64,000 nucleotides of DNA from Casuarina equisetifolia (Eukaryota > Streptophyta > Magnoliopsida > Fagales > Casuarinaceae), in contig CM052357.1 in NCBI GenBank assembly GCA_028551475.1, positions 28,851,745 through 28,915,744 on the forward strand, given 5' to 3'. The translations under genes and the position numbers were made by a program. This document shows positions 1-10,259 of this stretch, piece by piece; the stretch's first letter is position 1; each line of letters starts with the position of its first letter. Under the pieces are notes generated by a model. The model did no database searches and had not been told where the DNA came from. It worked only from the letters and a program-made list of their open reading frames with translations.

Positions 1-720
1 CATGCACAGGAAGGTTCTCTTCTAAGGAAATCAATTGATTGGATGATACGCAAGCAAAAACATTTTCGCAAACATTTTTAATCCTTATAACCTCCTTAAT
101 TATGATTAGATATAGATAGATGCATGCAACTCAAAGAGCCAAATTCAGTTTCTTCCGTAATTTATTCCAACTTTATCCTCACAAAAAATATTTTGAAAAA
201 AAAAAAAAAACTTCTCTTTTTACTTTGGATTTAGACTCTGGCGAGGATCTGTTTGCACCTCAATGCCTCTACAAGCCACCATCAAGGGATTATAGTGAAC
301 GGATTTGCAAAACTTAATCCTACAATCTCCCATCATGAGGCACACAATCATAATGATTAGACCACGAGGCCACTAGTTTGCAGTAAATGTTCCCGTCGTT
401 CAAATGTCGTACTGCAGAAGAAGTCAATATTAAAGAGCAAAAGTTGTGAACAAAACGCTTAAACGAGTTTCAGAAGGAAAACTTAATATCTAGCTGCAGA
501 ATGCATGAGCAATGATGGCATGTTCCATTGAGATTTAAGTAGAAAGGAAGTTGGGTAATGTCCACTTAACAGGAATAATATGCTGAAAGTTTTCTTCCCT
601 TTCTTTTAGAGAGTATCTTCCTGTAGTTGGGATCACAACAAAAGGGTCTGTATAGGTTGGGATCCCATTCTTTTAGTTTGGAGGATATGTTGAGCCATAA
701 CTTGCCTCTTTTAGGGAAGA
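1..720. repeat. Locally duplicated noncoding block (alpha), left-edge copy
   Basis: This stretch matches, with many substitutions and small indels, the stretches at about 55080-55860 and 61930-62700, and partly 35800-36250. Shared landmarks are a GGAAATCAAT segment, a CTCAAAGAGC segment and a GAGATTTAAG/GAGATTTCAG segment, in the same order and strand. About 670-770 then resembles 37000-37080, next to the first broken membrane-protein copy. Short open frames such as 120-317 are not conserved between copies, so I read the block as noncoding. The copy is cut by the window edge. Confidence 0.75.
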
Positions 721-1430
721 CGAAAACCTAAAGGTAATACTAGCCACCAGCATATTGTGTTCCAGTTACATATAAATCAGCTGTTTGGTATTTGCTTCTT
801 GATAAATTTGCAGTGTGGAGACTCTCATGCAGCTGAAACTGTTGCGTGAAAGCGACATCGGAATGTTGAATAGGAAAAATGGGGCGTAAATTTGATTCTC
901 TTTTTTCTGACTTAGTTCATGCAGTCATTTTCAAATGCAGTCCCAGGATGTTTATGCTCACCACCTTCCATTATGAAAATGCATATATAAATACATAACA
1001 GAAGGATGTAGAAATTAAATAACTAAAAACCCTACTTGTCAATGCTGTTGCTTTAACTAGCACTTTACGTCCCATGTTGATGTTGTCTATGTCGCTCAAA
1101 GTAAGTCCTTCGTAGATCCACGAAATAAACCGAAAAAGATGAAGAAGGATACATGTTCAAAAAACTATTTAGTTTCTAGCTCATTTTAACTTTTCGAAGT
1201 GTTTGAATTTGGAGTGAAAATTAATAATATTAAATTGGTCTTTTTTTAAATAAATTCTATTATTCTACGTATATCTTAAGAATATTTTAGAGATTATTCT
1301 CTTTTGCATTAGTAGATATCTCTAGTAATATTTGATTAGGATTCATTTCAGTATTAGTTTAAAACTAAAAAATAATAGGAAAACCTAGTAGGGTAAAAAA
1401 CTTAGTAGCCCACAACTCATGATGGCAATA
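721..1430. other. Intergenic, no gene seen
   Basis: No convincing coding sequence is visible. About 1085-1205 repeats, at roughly 80-85% by eye, the stretch at 46340-46460; both contain a GAAATAAACCGA motif followed by GATGAAGAAGG. The rest is AT-rich and unassigned. Confidence 0.5.
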
Positions 1431-1810
1431 GCTTGTGCCTTGTGAGAGTAGTAGCTTATGCCTCATAAGCATAGCAATTAGAGAACATTGTTTTGTGTAG
1501 CAGCCACCAACTAAGAGAGCATCCAATACATAGATAATAAGGATGCAATTTGATGGAGGAATTGTTGTGAATATTAAGAATAGTTGAGTGTGAGTTATAT
1601 ATGTCTTGTAAACCACACTTTTATGTTCTCCTGAAAAACTTTAATAAAAGTAGAAGAGATCAATAGTTGTACCAATAATAGTGAACATAGGACATTATGT
1701 CATCTAAAACACTTTAAATCTTCTCACTCTTATGTGTTTATGACTTGATCTATACATTTATGTGTTTGTGCAATGAGTTATTTTGTACAACAATTGGTAC
1801 TAGAGTTAGG
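1431..1810 (+). mobile_element. LTR tail and primer-binding-site remnant of a Copia-type element
   Basis: The segment ends TACAACA at 1786-1792 and is followed after two bases by TGGTACTAGAGTTAGG (1795-1810). This is a degraded match to TGGTATCAGAGC, the initiator-methionine tRNA primer-binding site used by many plant Copia elements. The upstream sequence reads like a Copia LTR tail, but I could not place the LTR start, so the left boundary is arbitrary. No matching downstream LTR was found, and no gag is readable in the following 1.5 kb. Confidence 0.4.
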
Positions 1811-3680
1811 TTTCAAGTTTGAAAGCATTGCACAAGATTGATCTAGATTGGTGTTTAACAAGAGATGGGTATTCTTCTCTTTGGTAGTCTTTTCATATAA
1901 AAAAATTGGCCTTTGGTGTGAAAAGAAAAACATGTTTTCACTTCCATACGATGGATGAAAAATGTTTTGGGGAAAAGAATACCAGGTATGAGATCCTCAT
2001 GCTTTGACAAACACAGCTATAGGAGTTAGGACCGACATCAAGTTAGGTGGACTCATGTTGACGAAGCAAAATCACACTGGGTTGATAGCAATGAACGAAT
2101 GGCTGAAAATATCGACACCATCGGATTGCCAATCTAAGTCACACAACTCAGATCAAAACCTAGTTTTAGCATTGGGTCGGATGCAAACGGGTCAAGTTCT
2201 AGTAGAATTGGGTAAGATAGAACCTGGAGAATGATCCAGTCAGATGTGGTGAGATGTAGACAGGTCGGGATCTTATCCAAATCAAGTAGACCCAGATTAA
2301 GCGTGTGAGGCTCACACGCAGCTCCGTAAATGGTCGAGAAGAATTTTTAGGGTTTACTCTGAGTTACTACATGAGGAGGCGAAACAGATGTCTCAAGATA
2401 ATCTATGGAAGAATCCAATCCCAATTAAGAAAGAATCAATGCAAAAGTAGCGACGATTAACTGAAAAATTTGGCTAGAGAAGACATGAATGAAGGCCGAA
2501 ATTTAGCTACCTCTAGTATATCGATGACATGGAAGGAAACAGATGATAGATCAATCAAGTAGAGTTCAATTAATGGTGTAAAATCGTCAAAATTTGAAGT
2601 AGAGGATGGGGGGAAAGGAAGTCGTGTCACAAACCAAGTTAGACCCACAAAAGCCATGGTGCATGAACTACATGCGTGCATAGTGTAGAGGGTCATTATG
2701 CCCATGTGCAGATAGAGATTTTTATGCACCAACGAGAATTTTCCCTAGCATTTTTTGCTAACCTTGTAAGGTATTTCAAGTAGTATTTAATGGTGTACTT
2801 GGATTTTTATTTCAAGGTCCGAGGAGGTTCAAAGATTGAATCCTATTGTTAGTTTTTTTCATCTAGTTTCTATTTGTTGTGAATTTCAAATAATTTGGTA
2901 TTAAATAGATGGTATTGATATGTCCCAGGAATGATGAAGATGAAATAACAAATGACCCTTGTGCTTCGTCTTAGTAATTAGTGCTAAGTATGTTCTTGAT
3001 CCGATTGTCACCAAAGGAATAATGGATGTCTTTGCTGGACTTCATTGGACTCTCTTGTATCAGATTATTATGGTTTTATTGTCTACTCTATTAGGTATGT
3101 GGGATCTTACTAGTTGTGTGTTTGGCCAGTATATAAGTTCCAATGAAAGGGTGGTATTTTAGGAGGTTGATACCTATGCTCTTTGATGCAGATACTAAAG
3201 GTGTTCTTTGAGACCAACTAAACAGGAGTATCCCAACTTCCTACTTCGAAAAATGTACCCAAAAACCAGGTTTCATTGGAATGAACGCGAACACTTTGCC
3301 ATTTGCCATACGTGCGTTGGGTAGCACCTAGAGTTGTTATGACCATTCCCATTGACCAAAAAAAGGGTCAACAACCACGTTTTTGCCCCCAACTCATCAA
3401 GAAAGTTACCACAGGAGATGGTTTAAAAATGGGAACTAGTGATCCAAGAGATGATACGTTTCTCTACGTAAGGTGACACATTACTTGGATAGATTGGAAT
3501 TTAACAGTAGCTCCAGAAAGGAGTAGCGTGTGTGTGTATAAACATTTTAGGTCATGCATTACCTTATTTCATATCATGCGTGCTGGTCAGACCAGATTAA
3601 GCGGACAAATTTGCACCTATAAGTCCTATGTCCAAAACTTTGTGCCAAGAAGTATTTTGCAAGGAGGGGCAGACGAACAA
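1811..3680. other. Unassigned stretch, no supported gene
   Basis: It may hold decayed internal sequence of the LTR remnant to its left. Open frames at 2004-2234 (+), 2457-2732 (-) and 2959-3162 (+) are short, show no recognised motif and have no copies elsewhere in the window, so I do not call them genes. Confidence 0.4.
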
Positions 3681-4060
3681 ATAAAATAACGCTGGGACTT
3701 AAGCAGACAAATTATGCAGCAATAACCTTTAGACTCAAATGGTAAGATAATACAAACCATGCTTTCAGGAACACCAGGTGGTGGCAATGGAGTTTTCTTG
3801 GTGGTGCGACATTATTAAAAGATCTTTTAAATCTTTCCATTGGTAACTCTCCCAGAATACCAAAGCATGAATTGTAGATGACAAAAGCCAAATAATGCAC
3901 AAGTAAAACAGATCTATATACTCTCCTCTCATAAACTGGAAACAGATTAATTGGCAATAAATCCAATCTAAAAAGCACTTCCTTCTGCTTAAAAGATCCC
4001 CACAAGGAACTCCTAAAATACTTCCTCTTTCTAGAGAAACATAACTGGCAAAATATGTGA
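3681..4060. repeat. Copy of local repeat block (beta) plus adjoining segment
   Basis: From the GCAGACAAATTATGCAG motif near 3701 onward this matches 53110-53830 and 60345-60690, including a stretch containing AATACCAAAGCATGAA. The minus-strand frame at 3712-4005 is interrupted or changed in the other copies, which argues against coding. The blocks share order and orientation with those of the right-hand duplicated cluster. Confidence 0.6.
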
Positions 4061-4818
4061 AAGCTCAGCTACCAGAAAAGTAACTACCTTCATATTTAGT
4101 CGCATCCATAAGTGTAATGAATTATGTACTTCGTCCCACATTCTCTATCCCATCGGATCTAATTCACGTTACAAGACTAGGAACTCAGTAACTTAAAACA
4201 GTAGCAGAATGTATAAAACCATATATTAGCATGGCAGCCTTCTCACAATTAATCTTTAGTCATCCCACATTGCAGAATTAGAAAGACAAATGCCCAAAAT
4301 TAAGAAGTTGCAGAAGGTGCCAACCCAATTATTGGTCAACACTGTATCCATGAGACCGAAGTACGATAAAACAAAGAATAATTACTTTAATTCTCACCAG
4401 AATTGAATAACCGTAAAGGCACCGGAAATCAAACAGAATTTGAAATAAGCTAGGAACTACGGCAATGATCTCAGAAAGGTTCAAGATTTTTGATATTTGG
4501 AAAAATGGTCAAATGTCATAAAGGAAAAAAGGAGAAAATGTTGCTATTCTTGAATATTTGAGAATTTTTTGAGACAGAAAAGTGCAGCAATAACTTAGAT
4601 TAGTGATGTTTTAAGACAAACTGGGTATCTACACATAAAGAAAGGGGAACTCTCGGGAACTCTAAAATTATCTATCCAGGAAGCATTTTTCTGCATATAA
4701 CGACATCAGTTCTGCTCTAAACTGTTCTGGTCCTTCAATTTTTTATTAACTTTCCACATTCCCATAATTGATAAACAAAATTGGAGGGCAGAAAAATGAA
4801 GGAATCATAATCTTATGA
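4061..4818. other. No gene seen; probably intronic or flanking DNA of the HPAT relic
   Basis: The stretch is AT-rich. It lies downstream, on the minus strand, of the last recognisable HPAT exon. I looked for the remaining C-terminal HPAT exons and did not find them. Confidence 0.4.
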
Positions 4819-5547
4819 TGGCTGAATTATGAAGTCCTTATGCAAGAAGTTACCAATGCCGTGCAAATCAGATGCAACGGATTAGCATACCTATATTTAC
4901 AGAAAAATAAAAAGTAGAGGTCAACAGCAATCAAAGACCGACAAGGTCAAGTTGGTTAAAGAAACTTACCTTCAAGCACCCAATCAAATGCCCTTATCTG
5001 TTTCTGGATCCTTCTTCATTGCCAACGAAACATTCATCCAGGTAGGAGCAATCTTCTTGAGAGCTTCCTATTAATGATTCATAAAAATTAAGAAATGCCA
5101 AAGAAACCAACATTCCTACTAAGCAAATTCAAGACACATAACTTCCCAAGTATTTCAGGAGAATTCCCTACTGGGTTGATGTTAGTTATCGGTCCTTTAT
5201 CCACTGAAAATACTTCCTCAATACTGACACGTGTTAGGTTCAATAAAAAAGAAAGGAAATTCAGCTCCCAATCCATCTTTTGACAAGTTTGGGATGGGCT
5301 TGACAATATATGATCTGGCTCCACCCTCAGTATGTGGCTGGATACATCTTGTGAATACTGTACATTAAGTGACATCTCCTCCACATGGGGAAAAAAGAAA
5401 AAGAAAAGGAAGGGTCAACTCATCAAATATCAAAACTGACTCATCAAATATCAAAACTAAGTCATTAAGAGTCCCATACTCTTCTTTGATGGCTGCTACT
5501 TGAAGCCATTGCGCAAACGCCCATGGTCTGTTGAGCACTATATAGCC
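4819..5547 (-). pseudogene. HPAT: Hydroxyproline O-arabinosyltransferase (HPAT) pseudogene, internal exons
   Basis: HPATs are Golgi type II membrane enzymes that add the first arabinose to hydroxyproline in extensins and small secreted peptides. Four exon-like segments lie in order on the minus strand. Segment 5480-5547 encodes GYIVLNRPWAFAQWLQ. Segment 5142-5337 encodes EPDHI and later KGPITNINPVGNSP. Segment 4970-5067 encodes EALKKIAPTWMNVSLAMKK. Segment about 4819-4890 encodes a decayed YAYAVASALHG-like run, then LHKDFIIQP. All match the family's conserved core in the right order. The copy is dead: a one-base deletion after EPDHI shifts the frame and is compensated further on, a base is inserted near 4985, and the donor after 5142 reads TT instead of GT. 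The N-terminal and final exons are missing. A Copia element sits in the upstream intron. Confidence 0.87.
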
Positions 5548-5634
5548 CTGTAATTGTTAGACCAGACCAGAGAGAGAAACTAAGTCGTAGATCATCATTT
5601 TCCAAGCAACAGTTTACCATCCGCATCTATGGAG

Positions 5635-6266
5635 TGATAGAATAAATTTTGTCTCAAACGAGACTAAACCAGAATCTAACATCAATTATAGGTTGAAAAT
5701 GAGTTAAAAATAGAAAAAACAAAAAAAAGTAGCGTACTTGAAAATGACTGCATTTTTAGTATGATCTTGGCTAAGATCTTATCCTCTATTGCTTAAGTAT
5801 ACTAGCTGATGAGAAGCCAAAACTCCGCAATGGAATCAAAAGATCAAAAGTCGCTAAATGGTAGAGAGAAAATAATGAACAAGTATCTCTTTAACGAACG
5901 GATATGTGATATAAATAAATGGTTATTCCATTTCGTTAAATAAGCATAATAACAAATCATTATGAAATGACCGTTATGCCCTTACCATAAGCTTGATTCC
6001 ATATATGGATCCCAATACACATATTATAAGCTAGAGGGGGGACTTAGCTGATATAACATAAAACATGCTAACCAAATAGTCCTGACACATCACAGTTCTA
6101 TAAGGTGCACTAAGGCCCACACTGGCTAGCACCATACTCGCAATCAAGGTCAAAATCAGTTTAATTAACTAGACCAATATTTATTACATTAATATACTTT
6201 CATAAGAAAATTGTTTATGCTCATTGATAAAGCCTACATTACATGAGCTTATAAAATAAGCTAACA
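5635..6266 (-). repeat. 3' LTR of the nested Copia element
   Basis: On the plus strand it begins TGATAGAATAAA and ends AAGCTAACA; on the element's own strand it starts TGTTAGC and ends CTATCA. It pairs with 25472-26105 at roughly 94-95% identity by eye, with most differences being transitions. Confidence 0.95.
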
Positions 6267-6285
6267 ATTTTCCACTTGGGCATAT
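6267..6285 (-). promoter_or_regulatory. Polypurine tract region of the Copia element
   Basis: Directly upstream of the 3' LTR on the minus strand is a purine-rich run, AAGTGGAAAA followed by T. This is the expected plus-strand primer site for reverse transcription and resembles the AAGTGGGAG-type tracts of plant Copia elements. Confidence 0.65.
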
Positions 6286-6897
6286 CAATGTTTATAAAAC
6301 AAATATAATACTAATATAAGTTATATATATGAAAATAATTTCAAAAAAATTTTTGTATCGGTCCAACGACAATTCCTCATTGTAAATCCGGTCCCATAAA
6401 GCTTTAAAACCCTCAAATCATAGCAGTAACTATGCCAACTAAAGACACATCACCAACCATAGTCATAGGGGCTATCCACTCTACTAATATGGATTTAATA
6501 TGGTAATGTGACAAACAAATAACACTAGGCAAATAACCTTATGTGTTACCTTTCTTGTTAGTCCCAGTTCTCCCAAAAATCGACATACACAGTCATTGAC
6601 ATACAGTCATTAGAGAACAATATTAAGGTTCTAATGAACCTATATATCTTATTTGTAATACTCGAGTATAAATTTAAGTGCTACAAGACATCAAAATATG
6701 GCTTATCAATAAATGCCCTAGCCAAATGCTTAAAGTTGCACCTCCCTTAAGTCTTTAATACCTGTCTTATACAAACATTCTCATAATCTATGAAATCAAC
6801 ATATAACATGCAATATGAGTAAAACAAAGTTTACTACATAACAAAATATCATAGATATTGTTTTACAAAAATAGTAGAGAAAATACAATAATAGCTC
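6286..6897 (-). other. 3' noncoding part of the Copia element
   Basis: This is untranslated sequence between the solo-LTR insertion and the polypurine tract. No open frame is worth calling. It continues on the far side of the solo LTR at 8148. Confidence 0.6.
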
Positions 6898-8147
6898 TGT
6901 TCAGTGAAATCTAAATGCAAGTGAACATGTCGAACAAGTAATATAATGATAAGAAAGATATCATCCTACAGAGATTGGTGATTACTAAACTAATTAATTA
7001 CTAATAGTGAACAACTCCTAGAATTTATCTAACAAACTAAATTGATAAATGATAGATTAACTAACTAAATCTAAGAAAACTAAATACAAGAAATATGTTA
7101 GAGCATATGATTTCACCATAATTATTAGGTATTAATATTGATTATTTATGCTTGCAAGAAAGATAATATCTATGTGATGGCGGAATTTCCTAATTTATTT
7201 ACTATCCTATGTCTAGGTATAGCAAACCTACTTAGTTCATTAATTCACTATATCTCTATATGTGAATTGAAACAAACCAAATGTATTAAGATCTATGAAT
7301 ATTCTCAGTTTACACCGAAAGCCACACAAACAATATGGTATATGTCTATCCATATTTAATCTATGGTTACATATTACAAGAAGCAACTGCATGCTATTTC
7401 CTATCGGTCTTTAACATGCAAATCAAGTCATCTAAGTGGTAGCTAATCACCTAAAAGCCTTAAACTCCGTAATATGTAACTTCACATAATAAAATATCTT
7501 GCAAAACATAATAATCATAAGATTCATACCATCATAATTAGGTTACACCGTAGCTCTAACAAAAATAAACTAAAACATAAAGAAATAATGAGGAAGAATG
7601 GTAATAAGAAATAAAGAAGGCATCTTGAATCCAAGAACAAGAAGTCTGTCACCCTTTTTGTCTTCTATTCAAGAAAACCTTGAATTCTTGGCCTCTTTCT
7701 TAAGTTGTGCTCAATTTCCCCCTCTTCTTCTTTTGCCTTTTCTCTTCTCTTAAATAGGGTTTAGGTTTAGACCTATCTCCTATCCTAGTAGAATTGGGTT
7801 TTAGAAACCTAAAACAATTGGGTTTTGAACTCCTAAATCAATTGAGACTTGAATTCCTAACATGACTGGGTTTTTTATTTATTTAGAAAATCCAACAACA
7901 ATAGAAAATCTAATAACAATCATCCAAAGCCCAAGCCCATCTTGACTCTCTTAATCTTGATATTACAATTTTGCCACACAATAAGCATCAGGTTCTTCAT
8001 GTTCATTCCTTTTCTCCTTGCCTCCTTGTGCTACAAAAACAATACAAATTCAAATAAATAAGAGGAGTTCAAATATTTTCTCATAAGCATTGTATTATTT
8101 ATTACCTAAAAAATAGGTAAAATAACTCTATAAAAATAGAGTTATCA
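6898..8147 (-). mobile_element. Solo LTR of the gag-only Ty3/Gypsy-type family
   Basis: This 1250-bp segment is the reverse complement of the LTRs at 8675-9948 and 13426-14699. On its own strand it starts TGATAACTC and ends ACTGAACA. It is flanked by a perfect 5-bp duplication AGCTC at 6893-6897 and 8148-8152, proof of a separate insertion. No internal region remains, so it arose by LTR-LTR recombination. It lies in the 3' noncoding part of the Copia element. Confidence 0.95.
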
Positions 8148-8152
8148 AGCTC

Positions 8153-8674
8153 CCACTAAACAAGAGCATCCAAAGACGCTACTAAACCCATGTTTACAAC
8201 ATGTCTATCAAACACTATAGGAGTAAGTCCTTTAGTGAGTGGGTTAGCTAACATAACTTCTATGCCAATAAGCTCCACTATGATGTCACCATTCTTAACT
8301 TGCTCCTTAATAGTCAAATACTTGATCTCAATGTGCTTGGCCCCTTTAATACTTTTGTTGTTATTAATAAACAATACTGTTGGACTATTGTCACAGTATA
8401 ACGAAATCGACCTATCAATGAAATCAAGTGAGATCATCTGTCTTATAAGGTTCTTCATCCAGATAGCTTGTATGGAACCTCTATAACAAGCTATAAACTC
8501 TGCGTACATAATGGAAGATGTGATCATAGTTTGCTTAGAATTTCTCCATGAAACTGCATCATCAGCCATCATGAAAACATAACCAGATGTAGACTTTAAA
8601 TCATCATAACAGCCTGTAAAATCTGAATTTGAATAACCTACTAATTGTAAGTTGTCTACATGTTTGTATGTGAA
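8153..8674 (-). pseudogene. Copia pol, RNase H C-terminal part
   Basis: The minus strand from 8674 reads a frame with LVGYSNSDFTG, KSTSGYVF and VSWRNSKQT, then YCDNSP and HIEIKY. These are hallmarks of the Copia RNase H domain, which removes the RNA template during reverse transcription. The open part from 8572 to 8156 encodes 138 residues. It is cut from its upstream half by the gag-only element inserted at 8675-14699; the frame resumes at 14700. No frameshift is obvious in this part. Confidence 0.88.
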
Positions 8675-9948
8675 TGATAACTCTATTTTTATAGAGTTAT
8701 TTTACCTATTTTAGGCAATAAATAACTTTAATAATTGTGAGAAAATATTTGAATTCTTCTTTATTTACTTAAATTTATCTTGTTTATGTAGCACAAGAAG
8801 GCAAGGAGAAAAGAAATGAACATGGAGAGCCTGATGCTTATTGTGTGACAAAATCATAATATCAAGATCAAAAGAGTCAAGATGGGCTTGGACTTTGAAT
8901 GATTGTTATTAGATTTTATTGTTATTGGATTTTTTAAATAATTAGAAAACCTAATCATATTAGGAGTTCAAAGCCTAATTAAATTAGGAGTTCAAAACCC
9001 AATTGTTTTAGATCTCTAAGACCCAATTCTACTAGGATAAGAGTAGGTCTAAACCTAAACCCTATTTAAGAGAAGAGAAGAGGTAAAAGAAAGAGGGAGG
9101 AGGAAATTGAGCACAACTCAAGAAAAAGGCCAAGAATTCAAGATTTTCTTGAAGAGAAGACAGAAAGGGTGACAAACTTCTTGTTCTTGGATTCAAGATG
9201 CCTTCTTTATTCCCTATTATTATTCTTTCTCATTATTTCTTTATGCTTTAGTTTATTTTTGTTAGAGCTACGATGTAGCCTAATTATGATGGTATGAATC
9301 TTATGATTATTATGTTTTGTAAGATATTTTATTTATGTGAGTTATATATTATTATGCTTAATGCTTTTAAGTGATTGGCCACCACTTGAATGATTTGATG
9401 TGCATGTTTGAGACCGAGAAGTAATAATATGCAATTACTTCTTATAATATATAACAATGAATTAAATATGAATAGACATATACCATGTTGTTTGTGTGGC
9501 TTTTGGTGATAAGATAATCGAAAGATTTATTGTAAACTGGGAATGTTCATAGATCCTAATGCATTTGGTTTATTTCAATTCACATATAGAAATATAGTGA
9601 ATTAATGAACTAAGTAGGTTTGCTATACCTAGACATAGGATAGTAAATAAATTAGGAAGTTCCGCCATCACATAGATATTATCCCTCTTGCAAGCATACA
9701 TAATCTACATTAGTACCTCATAGTTATGGTGAAATCGGACACTTTAACATATTTTGTGTATTTAGTTTTATTAAATTTAGTTAATTAGTTTATTCTCTAT
9801 CAATTTGGATTTGTTAGATAAATTCTAGGAGTTGTTCACCGTTAGTAATTAGTTGGCATAGTAATCACCAATCTCTGTGAGACGATACTTTCCTTATCAT
9901 TATATTACTTGTTCGACATGTTCACTTGCATTTAAAAATCACTGAACA
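8675..9948 (+). repeat. 5' LTR of the gag-only element
   Basis: It starts TGATAACTCTA and ends ACTGAACA, with 1274 bp, exactly the length of its partner at 13426-14699. I count about two dozen differences between the two by eye, so about 98% identity. Confidence 0.95.
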
Positions 9949-9954
9949 AGTTTT

Positions 9955-9972
9955 TGGCATCGTTGCCAGGGA
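9955..9972 (+). promoter_or_regulatory. Primer-binding site of the gag-only element
   Basis: TGGCATCGTTGCCAGGGA lies six bases after the 5' LTR. It resembles the TGGCGCCGTTGCCGGGGA site typical of plant Tat/Athila elements, which I recall as tRNA-Asp-type. The three differences are all transitions. Confidence 0.75.
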
Positions 9973-10029
9973 TTAGTTGTTTTACTGCTGATTAATATTA
10001 ATACCGAATAATTTCTAGGTTTAATCTAG

Positions 10030-10250
10030 CTTTTATTTTCTTTTAAGAAAACATTGTTTTTTTTTTAATTCTTGAAAAAAAGATCGTTTCTTTAAATTCT
10101 TGAAAAAAAATAGTTTCTTTAAATTCTTGAAAAAAAAATCGTTTCTTTTAATTCTTGAAAAAAAAAATTGTTTTTTCTTAAGTTGTTGAAAAAAAAAATT
10201 TAGTTGTCAAAGAAAAAAAAAGAAAAAAAAAGTCTTTGTTAAGTTGTTAA
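10030..10250 (+). repeat. Short tandem repeat of T-run / CTTGAAAAAAA units in the leader
   Basis: Units of about 30 bp, each a TTTCTTTAAATTCTTG core followed by an A-run, repeat five or six times with drifting A-run length. They fill the space between the PBS and the gag start at 10260. The last units lose the core and become A-runs. Confidence 0.8.
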
Positions 10251-10259
10251 GTAACAAGG

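Noticed and set aside
7138..7359. 73-codon plus-strand frame, also at 33703-33924, nearly identical in both
   Set aside because: Both lie antisense in solo LTRs of one family. Identity reflects recent shared ancestry; the corresponding region in the full element's LTRs differs by an inserted stretch, and no motif is seen.
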